Notes: generated from the sequence alone by a model not told the origin. A stretch of DNA of 64,000 nucleotides from Blumeriella jaapii (GCA_009599575.1 VWND01000017.1:434001-498000), one strand, 5' to 3'. Numbered from the stretch's first letter, positions 10,501 to 21,799 are shown. Numbers and translations: made by a program.

Positions 10501-10548
10501 ATTGGAACCTCTAAATATCCTGATGTTAGGATATTGGGAGCTTCCAAT
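10501..10548. repeat. 48-bp imperfect hairpin
   Basis: The outer arms ATTGGAA (10501-10507) and TTCCAAT (10542-10548) are perfectly complementary. So are the inner arms AATATCCT (10514-10521) and AGGATATT (10528-10535), with a GATGTT loop. The segment between the arms pairs partly. No target-site duplication is evident, so this is not assigned to a MITE. Confidence 0.7.
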
Positions 10549-11874
10549 TGAGTTTTGCAAAAATTTTCTATAAAAAAGTTGGATTTTTTTTCCACTGTTT
10601 TATTTTCTCCTTGTTTTCGCCAGAAATGATATATATATCTATCTCTATGGCGCGAATGCTGCTCTTGATCGGTTCCGAAAACACATTTAAAAGCATCATC
10701 AGCGTTTTTTGAGAATACGTACGCAAAGCACTCGTACACGATACTTCGACATCAAAGATTCTTGTGGGCCTCACGGGGAGGGAGGGAGACCTACACTAGC
10801 AATCAATCACTTGAGACATCCATCTACAAGAATGATTCCGCATGCCGCTCACTCAATCTGATTCCATGAAACTTCGCAATTGGACCCGTCAATAGAAGAA
10901 AAAGGCATACATATATACACACACGATGCACGAGAGAAAAGTTCCGCGCCTGCAGAAACATGTCCAATAGTATTAAAAAAAAACATTTCCGAGCCACACC
11001 AGCCGCCCTCGAGACCGTGAACATGCAAAAAGAACGCCAGGAATTGGAAACTCTCAAAACACCATCATCTCGAACCACCATATCCTAGATATCAAGAAAG
11101 CACCCCTCTCATAGCCGAAGGGAAAAGCCCCCACCAGATGCACACACACCGATCTCATGAACGGGCTTTCGATACCCGCCAACCTTCTGAGACACCTACA
11201 TAGATACCTAGGCAGTCTAGCGTTACGGCATCGACCAAGAGAGAGAGAGAGAGAAACAGCGTCGCCAATCTCCGGGCAGGATCACGATTCCCCCTACTAC
11301 AGCCTCAAATCCAGCCTGTGAGCTCGCCTGACAAAGCGAGACTGGCAGTCTCTCAGATCCGCGGCCTCTGACACCACGAGCTAAAAAACTGCAGAGATGT
11401 GATGTGGTCCGGCTAGTGGCACATCACCAGCAGAGAGTGTGCGATTCAAGCGAAGGACCCTCGGGCCCTACCCAGCCTTGGCCATGATGTACTGTAGTGT
11501 TCCATGCGTGGATGTGCTCAAGCTGTGTATTGCGTGCGTGCATGCGAGAGGGGAAGGAAGAGGTGCTGACACGGACGGTGCGGAGCCCAGGCTTGGTTGG
11601 CGCCATAGTGGTTGTGATCTTGATGGGTGGGCATAAGTCCCGTGTCAGTGTCATGTAGGACATCTGGGGAAGGGGGGGGGGGGGTGAAAGTTTGGCTTTT
11701 GGCAATGGCCGATGAGGGAGTGAGTGGATCTTGCTTTTCGCAGGAGAGGGGGGAGGAGGGGGTTGGGGAGCCAGGAAAGAGAGGCAGCGAAGGAGAGGAT
11801 GAAGCAGGCTTAGCATATATATATATGTAAGAGCTGTCGTCGATTCAGTCAGGCAAACACCAAGGTTCGGCTTG

Positions 11875-11879
11875 CTTCC
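11875..11879. repeat. Left target-site duplication of E (CTTCC)
   Basis: CTTCC lies directly before the left LTR and is repeated at 17877-17881 directly after the right LTR. Confidence 0.9.
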
Positions 11880-12074
11880 TGTGGGAATACCCATAGGGGT
11901 CACGTGGGATCAGGTGATGCGGGATCACAGTTGTAGGTGCGCAGCGCTAGCGCCCGCTAGCGCTCGCACATCTACCCCATATTCTCACACCAGCTAGACC
12001 CAGTAGAATGCATACAGTTTCAACCCGATTTACTACGACTAATCGTATCTGTATCACCATCTGTGATACTAATA
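11880..12074 (+). repeat. E left (5') LTR, 195 bp
   Basis: Starts TGTGGGAATACCCATA and ends GATACTAATA. It differs from the right LTR at 13 positions, all transitions, with equal length. A perfect inverted repeat with 10-bp arms lies at 11943-11964. Confidence 0.9.
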
Positions 12075-12557
12075 CTAATCAATGGTTAAATTCACTTCTA
12101 ACCACAGATTCGCAAAATTCAATAAAAAAAGCAAGTTCAAGAGATTTTGTTATGCAAAACGACTTTCTTTTCCGACCTGCGCTAAAGGCTACCAATTTCC
12201 CTTTGTTATGCAAAACGACTAAAAAAAAAAAAAAAGATAGCTAAAGTCAGGTTTGATAATTTCTACCTGATTATGTTCTATTAACACCGCTGTTCGGCGA
12301 GTCTTACGATTTCGAAAAAAGATTCTAAAAACCAAGCAGTAATACAAGCAAACGCCCCACCCACCAACCTATTGCAGCCTATATCCTGCGACAACCACCA
12401 ATTAAAAACAATTAAAAACGCCACCAACCCAACTATCGCCACTAATTACGAAGTACCGGACTCCAAATACAAATCGCTCCACTATTAAAAACAAATATTC
12501 AAAATAATCCCGATACCTGCACATATCAAATACAATATCGAGGATTAAAATAAAAAG

Positions 12558-13480
12558 ATGGATCCAGCAACGTTTTCCAAAAAGGTTTTAAATAAACATA
12601 TTACGCTTTGCTACGAAATTTACAAAACAAATAACAGACTAAACCCACCTCACGAGCTATTACAAACTATTCGGGAAAACTTTAAAAAATAAACCCCCGA
12701 TACGTTTGCAAAATCTAATTTCCGAGCTTAAAAAGAATTTCGCGAAACCTGCTTAATCGCAGGCCTTCCTATAAAACCTGTAATAAGAATCTTATACGCG
12801 GCAATAGTTCAAGCTCGATTAAAATCAAATGAAATCGAATAAACCCCTGCTCTGCAGAAAAAGAAAATTCGGTTGCGTATTAAATACGACGAAATATTCC
12901 GAAAGTATGGTCGCAAAGTCAAAAAACCAAATGAGCCATTATTTAACAAAGCAAAAAAAGATTCCGATACTTTTGCACAGCCGGTAAAATCTCAGTATAA
13001 CCCTAGAAACCAAAATCCTGAAAGTACCGGTCGCAATAACCCATATGGCTTATACGACCCATAACGCAACATCGAAGTCAAAAAGAGTTCTTTCAACATC
13101 AGCCCGAACATCAACGAGAGTACCGCATATACGTTCGACCAGAGCAATTCTACCCAAAGCTGCAATTCCCGGCTCCACCTCATACGCAAATTCCCGACTA
13201 TTCTTATCAAATTAAAAATATTTCCAAAGTTTTTATAATAATAAAAAGAAAAAGTATAGAAATGCGAAATACGAAATTCTAAACGACAAATTAAATATTT
13301 TCTATAAGAATTGTTTAAAATTTGAAATCCAGCAAAAAGACGAAATTAGCTACGCAATTGTTTTTTCACTCATACTAAAAAACGACGCCCACGACTTTTA
13401 TATAACTAAGTTATACGGCCAGAACTACGAGTTTTGAATTATAATTGCTTTAATAAAAAAGCAGTTCGAAATCCCCGAAT
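12558..13480 (+). pseudogene. E gag-region remnant
   Basis: An ATG at 12558 starts MDPATFSKKVLNKHITLCY. The frame continues with stops through KIRLRIKYDEIFRKYGRKVK (12873 onwards) to a Pro/Asn-rich stretch ending at 13064, then decays. Its position between the 5' LTR and the zinc knuckle marks it as gag (nucleocapsid precursor). Confidence 0.65.
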
Positions 13481-13677
13481 CCGCCCAGAAATACTTCGAA
13501 AAATAGCGATCCATAAGTTTATTTCGTATAGCTTCCATACCTGAAAACGCTACCAAAACCAAGTCCGAATATTTCTTAATTATAGCCAAAAAGCTGATAA
13601 TAATTCAGCGCAACTTAACCTTCGAATATCATACAAATAAAACACTTCGCGACGTATTAATAAGTGCAATCAAAAAT

Positions 13678-14070
13678 GTGCCAGAATGCGCGTATGCGCA
13701 GTACAACCCAGCAAAGTCCTCTACTACTCTTTTAACACAATTGAAAAGTTCCATATCGGTTATTTCAAAACTAAACCCAGCCTCCGGAACCTATTCATAC
13801 CAAACCGGCATTTTTCAAAACAAAGACGAAAACACCGGTAATATATGGGAAAATCTATCGAGCGCATATTACACCGATCGCGAATATAAAAGCAATAAAG
13901 GAAACAAAGGTCGAAAAGATTCATACCGAAAAAAGTACAAAGCCCCTTTCCGTAGCAACCCGAAAGAAACCGGCCCAAACCGTGAAAAGCTCTGCTATAT
14001 ATGCAAAAAGCCAAACCATTGGTCCATTCAATATACGTCAGAAAAGCGAAAAACAGCCTACGAAACCTAG
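13678..14070 (+). pseudogene. E gag C-terminus with damaged CCHC zinc knuckle
   Basis: A basic frame ends in CYICKKPNHWSIQYTSEKR (13993 onwards). This is a CX2CX4HX4C nucleocapsid knuckle in which the last cysteine is tyrosine (codon 14032-14034, TAT), as a G-to-A transition of TGT would produce. The upstream segment is Lys/Arg/Asn-rich, as expected for RNA binding. Confidence 0.75.
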
Positions 14071-14715
14071 AAGCACGAATCTCACCACTTCACAAGCGTT
14101 GACCATACTCCTGCCGAATATCGCCAGTTTTTGACTGAAATTAAAAGCGAAAGCGTATCGGAAGCCAGCGAAAAGCGTAAAAATTAATAATCAGCGGCCG
14201 CAATCCAATTCACGACTGAATTAAAAGTAATTAACGGCCAATAATTAATAAATAATTTACGTAATTACGCTACGTATCACGCGTATACGGATAAAAACCC
14301 ATATTCACCCCCCCCGACTATTATTCCTCTCGACTAATTTGTATTCGAACGCTATTTCTTCTACAAATTTCAAGGTTTTATCCCAGATACAAAAGCAGCG
14401 AAGGTCTCTATTGCAAAAAAGCGACAAGCCGAAGCTTTGCAAAAGTTGCTTTCTACCCTTTTGTATATAAATCGATCTGAAAGCAAAATCAAAATCAAGT
14501 TTAACGATAACACAACGAAAGTTACCGGTTCCATAAATATAACGACACCGCTAAAATTAATTACTTTTCACCTAATCAACGTGGATACGCCATTTTTGAT
14601 CTTTCTTCAGGATCTCGATCGTTTGAAAATGTATTATAATAATCTGTCCGATATTCTTATTTAAAGCCAAAGAAAAATCCCAATTATTCGCAAATAAAGC
14701 CATCCGTTCTTAATA

Positions 14716-15620
14716 TTGCATACGGAAAAGGCTATTTTGGCCCATTTAACAACTACAAAATTACGTCAAATACATCGCCGATTCGGACATCCTTCCGCGG
14801 CGCGCCTTGCAAAAGTGCTTAATTTATCCGGCCACAAAAACGTTTTTCTTAAGGCCTTAAAAACAATTGAAAAGTTCTGTCACCAGTGCCAAAATGCACG
14901 GCGCAAGCTCTGGCAAATACAAATTTACTTTGAAAAACGACCAAAAATTCAATTATTCTATTATTATTAATATAATATATCTGAATAAAAGCCCAGTATT
15001 ACACGTTGTCGATTTTGCAACTTTATTTAATTCGGCAGCGTTTTTTAAAAATATAACCGCACTTAAAACTTTCAATTAATTGCGGAAATGCTAGATAAAT
15101 ACGTATTTAAAACCTTCCGACATTATTATATACGATCCAAATACTAATTTTAACGCAAAAAAGTTCAAAGGACTAGCAAAAGCAATATCAATCACTATTA
15201 AGCAAATGCCCACCGAAGCATACAACAATATAGGAAAAGTTAAGCGCTACTATTACACGCTGCGACGTATTTATAAAATTATTACAACTAAACTTAAGAA
15301 AACCGGTACTTCTAAAAAACAACGCTTGCAAATAGCCCTAAAAGCTATCAACGATACAGCCGGTCCAGCAGATCTTGTTCCAATTTTACTTGTATTCGGC
15401 GCTTACCCCCGCATTTACGAAAAAAATAACCCCCCTTCTGCAAATACTGCAAAACGAAAAAAAGCTGTACGCAAAAAAAATAGCGAAAGTCCGCCGATTG
15501 CAAGCAATTCGCCAGATGCAAAATGCATTTCATACGCGCAATGGCCCGAATACATTCGAAACGCTAAAACCTGCCTTTCCAATCGCAAATTCGTATATAG
15601 CGCGAGAAGATAAGCAACGA
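14716..15620 (+). pseudogene. E integrase remnant
   Basis: It begins with a GAG-pre-integrase zinc-binding pattern: HRRFGHPSAARLAKVL, then KFCHQCQ (H..H..C..C). A catalytic-core-like piece reads VVDFATLFNSAAFFKN near 15007-15051. A DPNTNF-like second-Asp region follows near 15137, in a changed frame, with a candidate glutamate in PTEAYNNIGKVKRYY near 15210. Integrase would join the cDNA to the target. The frame changes and stops make it nonfunctional. Confidence 0.75.
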
Positions 15621-15899
15621 AAAAGCTTAATAAAAAGGCCCTTACACTCTTCTCGCAATTGAAAAAACAAACGTATACCGTTTAAATCAAAAAGAAAGCA
15701 GTCCAGTTGAAAATAACAATTGTAAAGCTATACAATCAGAAACCTTCGGAAAACGACGAACCGGAATCTGATAAAGAAAAACCCTAAAACGCCCTTCCGA
15801 ACGTATAAAATCAAAAAAACCCTCCAAAACCCCCAAACGGCGAATCAGCAAACGGCGAACCAGCAGAATCACGTCGTACAAACCGAACAAAAAAAGCCC

Positions 15900-16680
15900 T
15901 ACGCAAATACGACGATATATGCTTTAAGCAGCTGATTACTAAAACCTTTTGCGAAAAGCTTAATACGTTTCTGACGCATAAAAAAAAGTCAGACCGGAAG
16001 CTTTCAGCCAGATTGCGCGCTTCTGGGGTGATTACAACGGAAAGCGAAGCGTTTAAAAACTTCCAACGTCGTAAAATCGAAGATTTACTAGTTACAAAAA
16101 TATTCGAATTTATATAATACGATTCAGTCCAACACAATGGCGTGCGAATTTTCGGATCACGTTTAGTAAATAAAATAAAAGCGAAAAAAGACCCTTACCC
16201 CGTTCGAGAAATCAAGGCTTGTAATACAAGCCTTTCTGGACCAAAGCAAAAAAGTCATATTAACGTAATCATCCATAATTCAGCGTTCGAGCCAAAGATT
16301 AATCACTGCCCTGGCTCCTTCGCTATTGCAACGAAAAATACACTTGTATTTACGAAATATTACCCAAGCTTACATATAAAGTAAACAACCGCTAAACCGG
16401 CTAATTCTGGCAAAACTACCAAAGGAAATAGTCCATCTGTACCCCGAAGGCACGATTATGCGAATCAAAAAAGCGTTGTATAAAATTCCAAAAGCAGAAA
16501 CATTTTGGTGAATAATATATTACACTTACCACAAAAAGAAACTGTCGGCCGTTACGTCAACTTACGATTCCTGTCTGCTAATTACTACTGAAAAAAACGC
16601 CTTTAGGCTAATTAAAATGCAAACGAACGATATATACTTTTTTTAATAACGAACGTTTTGTTGCAAAAGAAAAAGCTGAG
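15900..16680 (+). pseudogene. E reverse transcriptase remnant with D-to-N catalytic changes
   Basis: Copia-type landmarks are readable across a frameshift near 16190-16205: FEKSRLVIQAFLD, then LYLRNITQAYI near 16344-16376, then TYHKKKLS..STYDSCLLIT and MQTNDIYFF near 16617-16640. Residues I expect from memory to be catalytic aspartates are asparagine at 16356-16358 (AAT) and 16626-16628 (AAC). Both fit G-to-A transitions. A stop follows at 16377. Confidence 0.75.
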
Positions 16681-16997
16681 CTGGAAAAAGCCAAATTAAC
16701 GGCAAAACCAATAGATAAGCTTACAATTTCGCACAATCTAGCTTTCAACGGATGCGTCCTGACCCTGAAAAGCGACTATATGACTTTTACACAAAAAAAA
16801 ACCAAAGCAAGAATCTGAAGCTTGTTTCAGATAATCCAAACACCCAAATGCAAAAATACGCCAGCCAGAAAGCTCTAAAAGCTTATATTGCGTTAATTTA
16901 CCAATTAAAAGCCATGTTCGCGTTGTCTACGGCTACGTAATTCAAAAGCCCAAACCAAAAAAAGATTGTCGAACTAAACAAACGAATAAAATAAATA

Positions 16998-17309
16998 ATG
17001 GACAACCAAGGCCGAAAATTGACCTATATACCCCTCGATCTGAACCGTATAAAATTGTACGTTTTTATAAACGGCTCGTTTGCCAACAACAAAGATTTAA
17101 ATAGCCAAATTAGTTACGTTATCGCTATTAACAATAAAAACATTTTATTCGAAAACGACGACTTCTTTATACAAAGCAACGTTATACATTTCAGCTTTAC
17201 CAAAAGCCGACGTGTCACAAAAAGCGTATTAGCTAGCGAAATTCTGGGAATAATAGCCGGAGCCGATTTAGCCATTGCGATTGCAACTACCCTGAAACAA
17301 ATCACTTAG
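16998..17309 (+). pseudogene. E RNase H remnant
   Basis: The frame reads LTYIPLDLNRIKLYVFINGSFANNKDLNSQISYVIAINN and further on KSRRVTKSVLASEILGIIAGAD. This is the RNase H of fungal copia polyproteins. The first catalytic acidic residue expected in VF-x-DGSFANN is asparagine here (AAC at 17070-17072). RNase H removes template RNA during cDNA synthesis. Confidence 0.75.
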
Positions 17310-17681
17310 CAGCTCAATCTACCAAAGATTTCATTAATCGTTTGCACAAACTTCTATTTATTATACGAATGCTTAATAAAACTTGGAACGACAAAAGAAA
17401 AAAGGCTTATAGTCGATATTATAGCGCTGCGCCAGTTATACGAAAGGCGTGAAATAGCAGAAATTCGCTAGATTAACGGCAAAAATAACCTGGCGAACGC
17501 TATAACGAAAGCAGCTCCAAATAAAGCGTTTACGACGTTTATCGAGGAAAACAAGCTAACGATTAGAATGGAAAGCTGGGTAAACAAGAAAAAAAAAAGC
17601 TAATTTAGAGGACTAACTTGCAATGCGTTCAAACACGTTGCAAGCCAGAAACGCATTCTACTGAAAAGAAAAGACTGCCAG

Positions 17682-17876
17682 TATGGAAATACCCATAAGA
17701 ATCACGTAGGATCAGGTGATGCGGGATCACAGTTGTAAATGCGCAGCGCTAGCGCCCGCTAGCGCTCGCACATCTACCCTATATTCTCACACCAGCTAGA
17801 CCCAGTAGAATGCATACAGTTTCAACCCGATTTACTACGACTAGTCGTATCTGTATCACCACCTGTGATACCAACA
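17682..17876 (+). repeat. E right (3') LTR, 195 bp
   Basis: Begins TATGGAAATACCCATA and ends GATACCAACA, followed by CTTCC. The same 10-bp-arm palindrome occurs at 17745-17766. A purine-rich stretch GAAAAGAAAAGA lies just upstream as a possible polypurine primer. Confidence 0.9.
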
Positions 17877-18029
17877 CTTCCTAATCCGTGAGTGTTGACG
17901 CAAGCTCCTCCCTCGTATGTGGATTCAAGACCACACCACGTATTCCTAGACCGAGCCCACGCCATCCTCTTTCTCCCGCGTCTCCCTCCGGATGGTTTGG
18001 TCTTCCTCGCTGACTGACACGCCCTCTAT

Positions 18030-18300
18030 CTACCTATAGGTACCCTCTTACCCTTTTGCCCTTCCTTGAACACCACACATCCGCCCGCACTAGCGACAAT
18101 ACGCGCCGACGAGATGAACAGTCCCACACTCGAGCTCGGGCGATCCTATTTTTTCATCCCCCATATCAGACCGCCGAGAATGATTTGCAGGAGGGAGTTC
18201 CACACGAAGGCCCAGATCACAAGATCGAGCTTCCTAAGCTTAGCCGTCGGCGATGCGCGCTCGCCTTTGTAAGAGGTGGATCGGGGGAGAGAGAGCGGTA
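18030..18300 (-). pseudogene. Fragment of a fungal membrane-protein gene
   Basis: On the minus strand an open stretch reads KLRKLDLVIWAFVWNSLLQ, IILGGLIWGMKK, a TAG stop (18146-18148), then DRPSSSVGLFISS and GGCVVFKEGQKGKR. From memory this matches the last two transmembrane segments and basic tail of a small ascomycete membrane-protein family (W-A-x-x-WN-x-LLQ, F/Y-DRPSWS, then a second helix and EG-K-K). The stop sits between the two helices, and no start or upstream exon is evident. I therefore read it as a decayed host gene fragment beside transposons. A live gene with an unrecognised intron is possible. Confidence 0.5.
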
Positions 18301-18321
18301 GGAAAGCAGAGGGCAGATGTC

Positions 18322-18343
18322 GGTAGTAGTAGTAGTAGTAGTA
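18322..18343. repeat. AGT trinucleotide microsatellite
   Basis: About seven uninterrupted GTA/AGT units directly left of the foldable GC-rich segment. Confidence 0.9.
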
Positions 18344-18356
18344 ATAGTATTAATTA

Positions 18357-18419
18357 ACGTCTAGCGGAGTGCAGCCGAAAGGCTGCCCTCCTAGAACCTC
18401 CCAGGGGGTACGGAGACGT
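18357..18419 (+). other. GC-rich foldable segment, possible structured RNA or element head
   Basis: A 63-base GC-rich island in AT-rich surroundings. The outer arms ACGTCT (18357-18362) and AGACGT (18414-18419) pair perfectly. Inside, GCAGCC-GAAA-GGCTGC (18371-18386) is a 6-bp stem with a GNRA-type loop. It extends through GGAG/CTCC and CTA/TAG to 18361-18394, which competes with the outer stem. A second hairpin, ACCTC-CCAG-GGGGT, lies at 18396-18409. I compared it by eye with hammerhead, HDV-like, twister and pistol ribozyme cores and found no match. With the downstream poly-A it could be the head of a SINE- or LINE-like relic. Confidence 0.4.
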
Positions 18420-18673
18420 GCTAAGCTAAGGAATTAAATACAAAGTACGACCTCGAAAGCAGTTCGTATTAGTATAATTAAAACTGTTGTCGACTACGCT
18501 TTTCGCCGCCTTTTGCGATGGTCCGTTAGTAAAAATATAAGCGTAAAGTCCAAAAAAAAGCTTAAAAAATGTATATACGGCACCGATTAAAATATAATCT
18601 GTCGGTTGCGTAAAAACGCATAATGGTATGGCCAGTAAGCCGAAAAAAAAAAAAAAAAAAAAAAAAGCAGTAT
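18420..18673. repeat. AT-rich relic ending in poly-A, target of A1
   Basis: AT-rich DNA with RIP-like character runs to a 24-base A tract (18643-18666), then GCAGTAT, where A1 inserted. The 3' poly-A suggests a retroposon tail. No coding motif is recognised. Confidence 0.45.
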
Positions 18674-18940
18674 TGTAAAACGGTGATACCTTGTATTAAT
18701 GGGAGTTGGTAGTTTTAGCTAAGGTCGAGGCATGGACCCCTCCGAGACCCCCTGCCACTGACTACCTTCAACAGGTATAAAAGCAAAGCATTCCCTTAAA
18801 TAATATTATAAGCACGCAGTTTAATTTATACTTTCATTTATTTTTTTTTTCCTTTCTTCAGTCTTTTCTAGGGATTCCCTAGACTATTTTACCCACCGAT
18901 ATATGGCCGTATTAGTTTGGTTTTCCTACCTACTTTTATA
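18674..18940 (+). repeat. A1 left (5') LTR, 267 bp
   Basis: Begins TGTAAAACGGTGATACC and ends TACTTTTATA. Compared with the right LTR there are 30 differences, all transitions, and no gap. Confidence 0.93.
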
Positions 18941-19689
18941 TTTAATAATCTACGCAAAAATTTAAATTTCGGTATTTCGTTTTTATATATTCGCCGATGC
19001 ATTTCTCAAATTTACAATTAAAGTCGATTTCGATATTTCGCCATTACGGCTTAAAGGACTTTTCATATGATGTTGTTCGCAGCTGCATTATATAAAGGAC
19101 CCTTAATGGCTTTCCTTATTTTGCGCATAGTTATTAGATTATAAAAATGCAATATATTTTAAAAACGTTTGAAATTACGGTCAGGCAATTCTGAACCGTA
19201 CGAAGTTTAAAGCTCGAAAATCGCTTCTTTGTCTAAAAATGACAAATCGAATATTGGTTTATACGCTTCGACCGCTGCGCTCGATTTTTTTAAATTAAAT
19301 CTTTTTTGGTCAAACGCTTGGCGAAAACTCAACTTTCTGATTTTACGCTTTGTAATTATGGCAATTACAATTTGCAGCTTTTTATTAAAAATAGTAAGGA
19401 AATGGCTGTACGTGCATTGGCCTGAGCCACGGAATATCGAAACCGTGAATCATATAATAATATTATATCAATCCAGTCAATTTATCAAAAAATAAGTTTT
19501 TCGATATACTATTTAAATGTCTGGACGCAATCTCATTTTATTTAATTTTTTTAGAAAACACAAAGACTTTTTTAATAGCTCCTTTATTAAAACGATTTTT
19601 TTTATATTAAAAATTTACAATTTGCAATTTTAGAAAACACTTATTTATTTAATTCAAACTTTACTAATACTTTCGTTAACACTATAAAC

Positions 19690-20640
19690 AACGACGCCTT
19701 TCGTTTTCTTATACGAGGCCGCATGCCCTTTTTTGGCTCCTCTGGTGCACTCTTATTCAATGGCGCCAATATTACCGATTTTATCGAGAAATATAAAAAA
19801 ACTTATAAGAATTTCGAAATTTTTAAGATTAAAATATTCGATAAATTCTTTCGCTATTATAACCCAATTATTAAAAATATTATCAAATCGATAAATAAAT
19901 GGAAGGTTATTAGGACTCGAGATTGGCGTAAGCTAATTAAAGTTTTGAAATCGGAATTTCGAAACCACGATCGCTAGCAAATTCGCGATACTATCGCTTT
20001 TTTTAAATAGTTTATTATAACAATTCGCCAAGCCAAAGAATTCAAGGCCTATTATCGTATTTATACGAGAGTTTTTAACGTTTTCGTTAACAAAAAGGTC
20101 CTAAGCGAGGTTGAACAAAGAAAATTGTTTTTACTTAGCTTTCCAACTAGCATTCGTAACAAAATTATTAAGCATTTTAAAATTAATAAATAAGATTTTA
20201 AAACCTTCGATTAGTATTTTAAATTTGTGGAATTCGTTTTTAAACAAAACCAGAGCGAACGTACTATTAAAGCTATAAATCAAAAGAAATTTTTATTTTT
20301 TATTTATAAAAAAAACGTGGAAGCTTTAATGCAGAAATATGCCCAGCTACTAAAAGTTACCGAGATCGCCAAGAAACAATCAGTTATTATATTATTTAAT
20401 CGTTTTGCAGAATTTATTAGCTTGGAAAAGCTTGATAAAAATATCGAAATTCTCGTATTAAAATTTACCGATATTAAGATTTAAGGATTTCAAAACAAAA
20501 TCGAAAGTCTTATGCAATAGCAAAAGAAATTTTTTTACGTTAATTCGGATAACGAAAACGATCAAAATAACTTTTACAACAACTATTTTTTTTAAAATGC
20601 GCGAAGCGATCAGCTTCGCCAAGCCATCGTAAAAGTAATA
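19690..20640 (+). pseudogene. A1 gag remnant
   Basis: Frame pieces read ALLFNGANITDFIEKYKKTY, FDKFFRYYNPIIKNIIKSI and DWRKLIKVLKSEFRNHDR. They are the typical opening of fungal Gypsy gag (F-G-x-N-x-x-x-F-L-x-x-Y; L-x-R-Y; W-x-x-L). Further pieces run to 20484. The capsid/nucleocapsid precursor is broken by several stops. Confidence 0.8.
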
Positions 20641-21799
20641 GCTGCTTAATAGCAACCTTCTCGTGCTAGCGATCAGAATCAGCGAAACATTAATTACAAT
20701 AACGATTATCAAAGGAAAAAAAAAAACCAACGCGGAAACTAAAATCGCGGCTATTAAAATAGTAAAAGTAATTATTAAAACAAATCCCGTAGTTTTAAAT
20801 ATAGATTTTGTAATAATAAAAAAATTCACTGCGAAAAATCCTATATTCGCTTAAAATGCAAAGCATTTAATTTTTGTATAAACAATAATATTTGTTATAT
20901 TAATAAATATAAAGCGATTTGCTTCGGACCGACGAAAGCAGAAATAGGCTCTTTTAACAAAGCTGAAAATCAAAGCTGGTTGAATATTATTCGCTTAAAA
21001 ATAAAAGGTACGGAATAGAACGACTGTTTAAAAAACAGAAAGAATACGAAAACGATTTTCATTAATAAAAGAAAAAATATTCCAAAAAGCGTACTAATCA
21101 AAAAAAAAACTTTTATTCCAAGCGTAAATGAAATCTAAATATATGGATAAAAGTTAAATATATATATTGCTAATGCAAAAATCGCATTTGTAAATATTAT
21201 AACTGTATAATTAAGCCAGCGAATCATAAAAAAGCAAAATGCTTTTGTTCCATTCGCCAAGCCAACAAGCGTAAAAAAAAACGTTAAAATCGAAAAAAAA
21301 AAAGATTTTGGAATTCGAGAAAAAACCGATAAAACTATTAAAAAAACGCTTATAATAAAAGAAATTGACGACGATATAAAAAATATCGATACCGATACTC
21401 CGGTCCAAATTATTCAGAAAATACCAGCTTTTAAACGCTTTTCATTAATGCGAAGCGAAAAATGAATCGACAAATATATTAGCTTCGAAGCAGTCGACGA
21501 AGCTATTAAAAAAATTATGGAACAAAAAATTAAATTGAAATTCAGCGATTTATTTAGCACAAAAGGAAGATTCGACAAAATTATTAATAAACAGATTCCT
21601 GCATTAAAAAAAAACGAAAAAGTTAAAATCACCCGAGAAGAAAACGATTTTGAATTAAAGAAAAACTAGAAAGAAATTTACAACACCGCAGTCAATTTAG
21701 CCGATAAAAAGGAATCTTCGGAAAAAGTTAGCCTTTTGGCCCTCGCTATAGAAACCTAAAAGTTAAAACGACGAAACTGCTTTTATACGGCTATAAAAG

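Larger units (their letters stand above)
9041..11874. other. Gene-poor host DNA upstream of retrotransposon E
   Basis: No multi-exon gene could be built. It contains one weak single-pass membrane micropeptide candidate (9822-10049), a long imperfect hairpin (10501-10548), a GA microsatellite near 11229-11254, a G homopolymer near 11671-11684 and an AT microsatellite near 11815-11827. Other open frames sit in low-complexity DNA. Confidence 0.45.
11880..17876 (+). mobile_element. E: complete Ty1/copia-type LTR retrotransposon, mutated
   Basis: A 5,997-bp element with two 195-bp LTRs and a perfect 5-bp duplication. The coding order on the plus strand is gag, zinc knuckle, integrase, reverse transcriptase, RNase H. 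Integrase upstream of reverse transcriptase is the mark of the copia order. Frames are broken by stops and by several frame changes (gag frame at 12558, another by 13678, another by 15206), so indels occurred as well as transitions. Catalytic residues are altered in the reverse transcriptase and RNase H. The element is inactive. The LTRs are less mutated than those of A1 and B1. Confidence 0.92.

Noticed and set aside
11424..11903. 159-codon minus-strand frame
   Set aside because: It is Pro/Ser-rich low complexity, crosses a G homopolymer and an AT microsatellite, and runs into the E LTR.
1..18356. tRNA or 5S rRNA genes
   Set aside because: GGTTCGA-like words found by eye (for example near 6757 and 8451) lie inside coding exons and have no cloverleaf around them.
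18357..18419. Hammerhead, HDV-like, twister or pistol ribozyme
   Set aside because: The required core words, such as CTGATGA with GAAA for hammerhead, are absent. Only generic stems are present.
20458..20829. Hydrophobic minus-strand frame (and 45839-46354 in A2) resembling a membrane protein
   Set aside because: It lies antisense to family-A gag. The complement of lysine- and asparagine-rich RIP DNA yields Ile/Phe/Leu-rich frames that mimic membrane helices.
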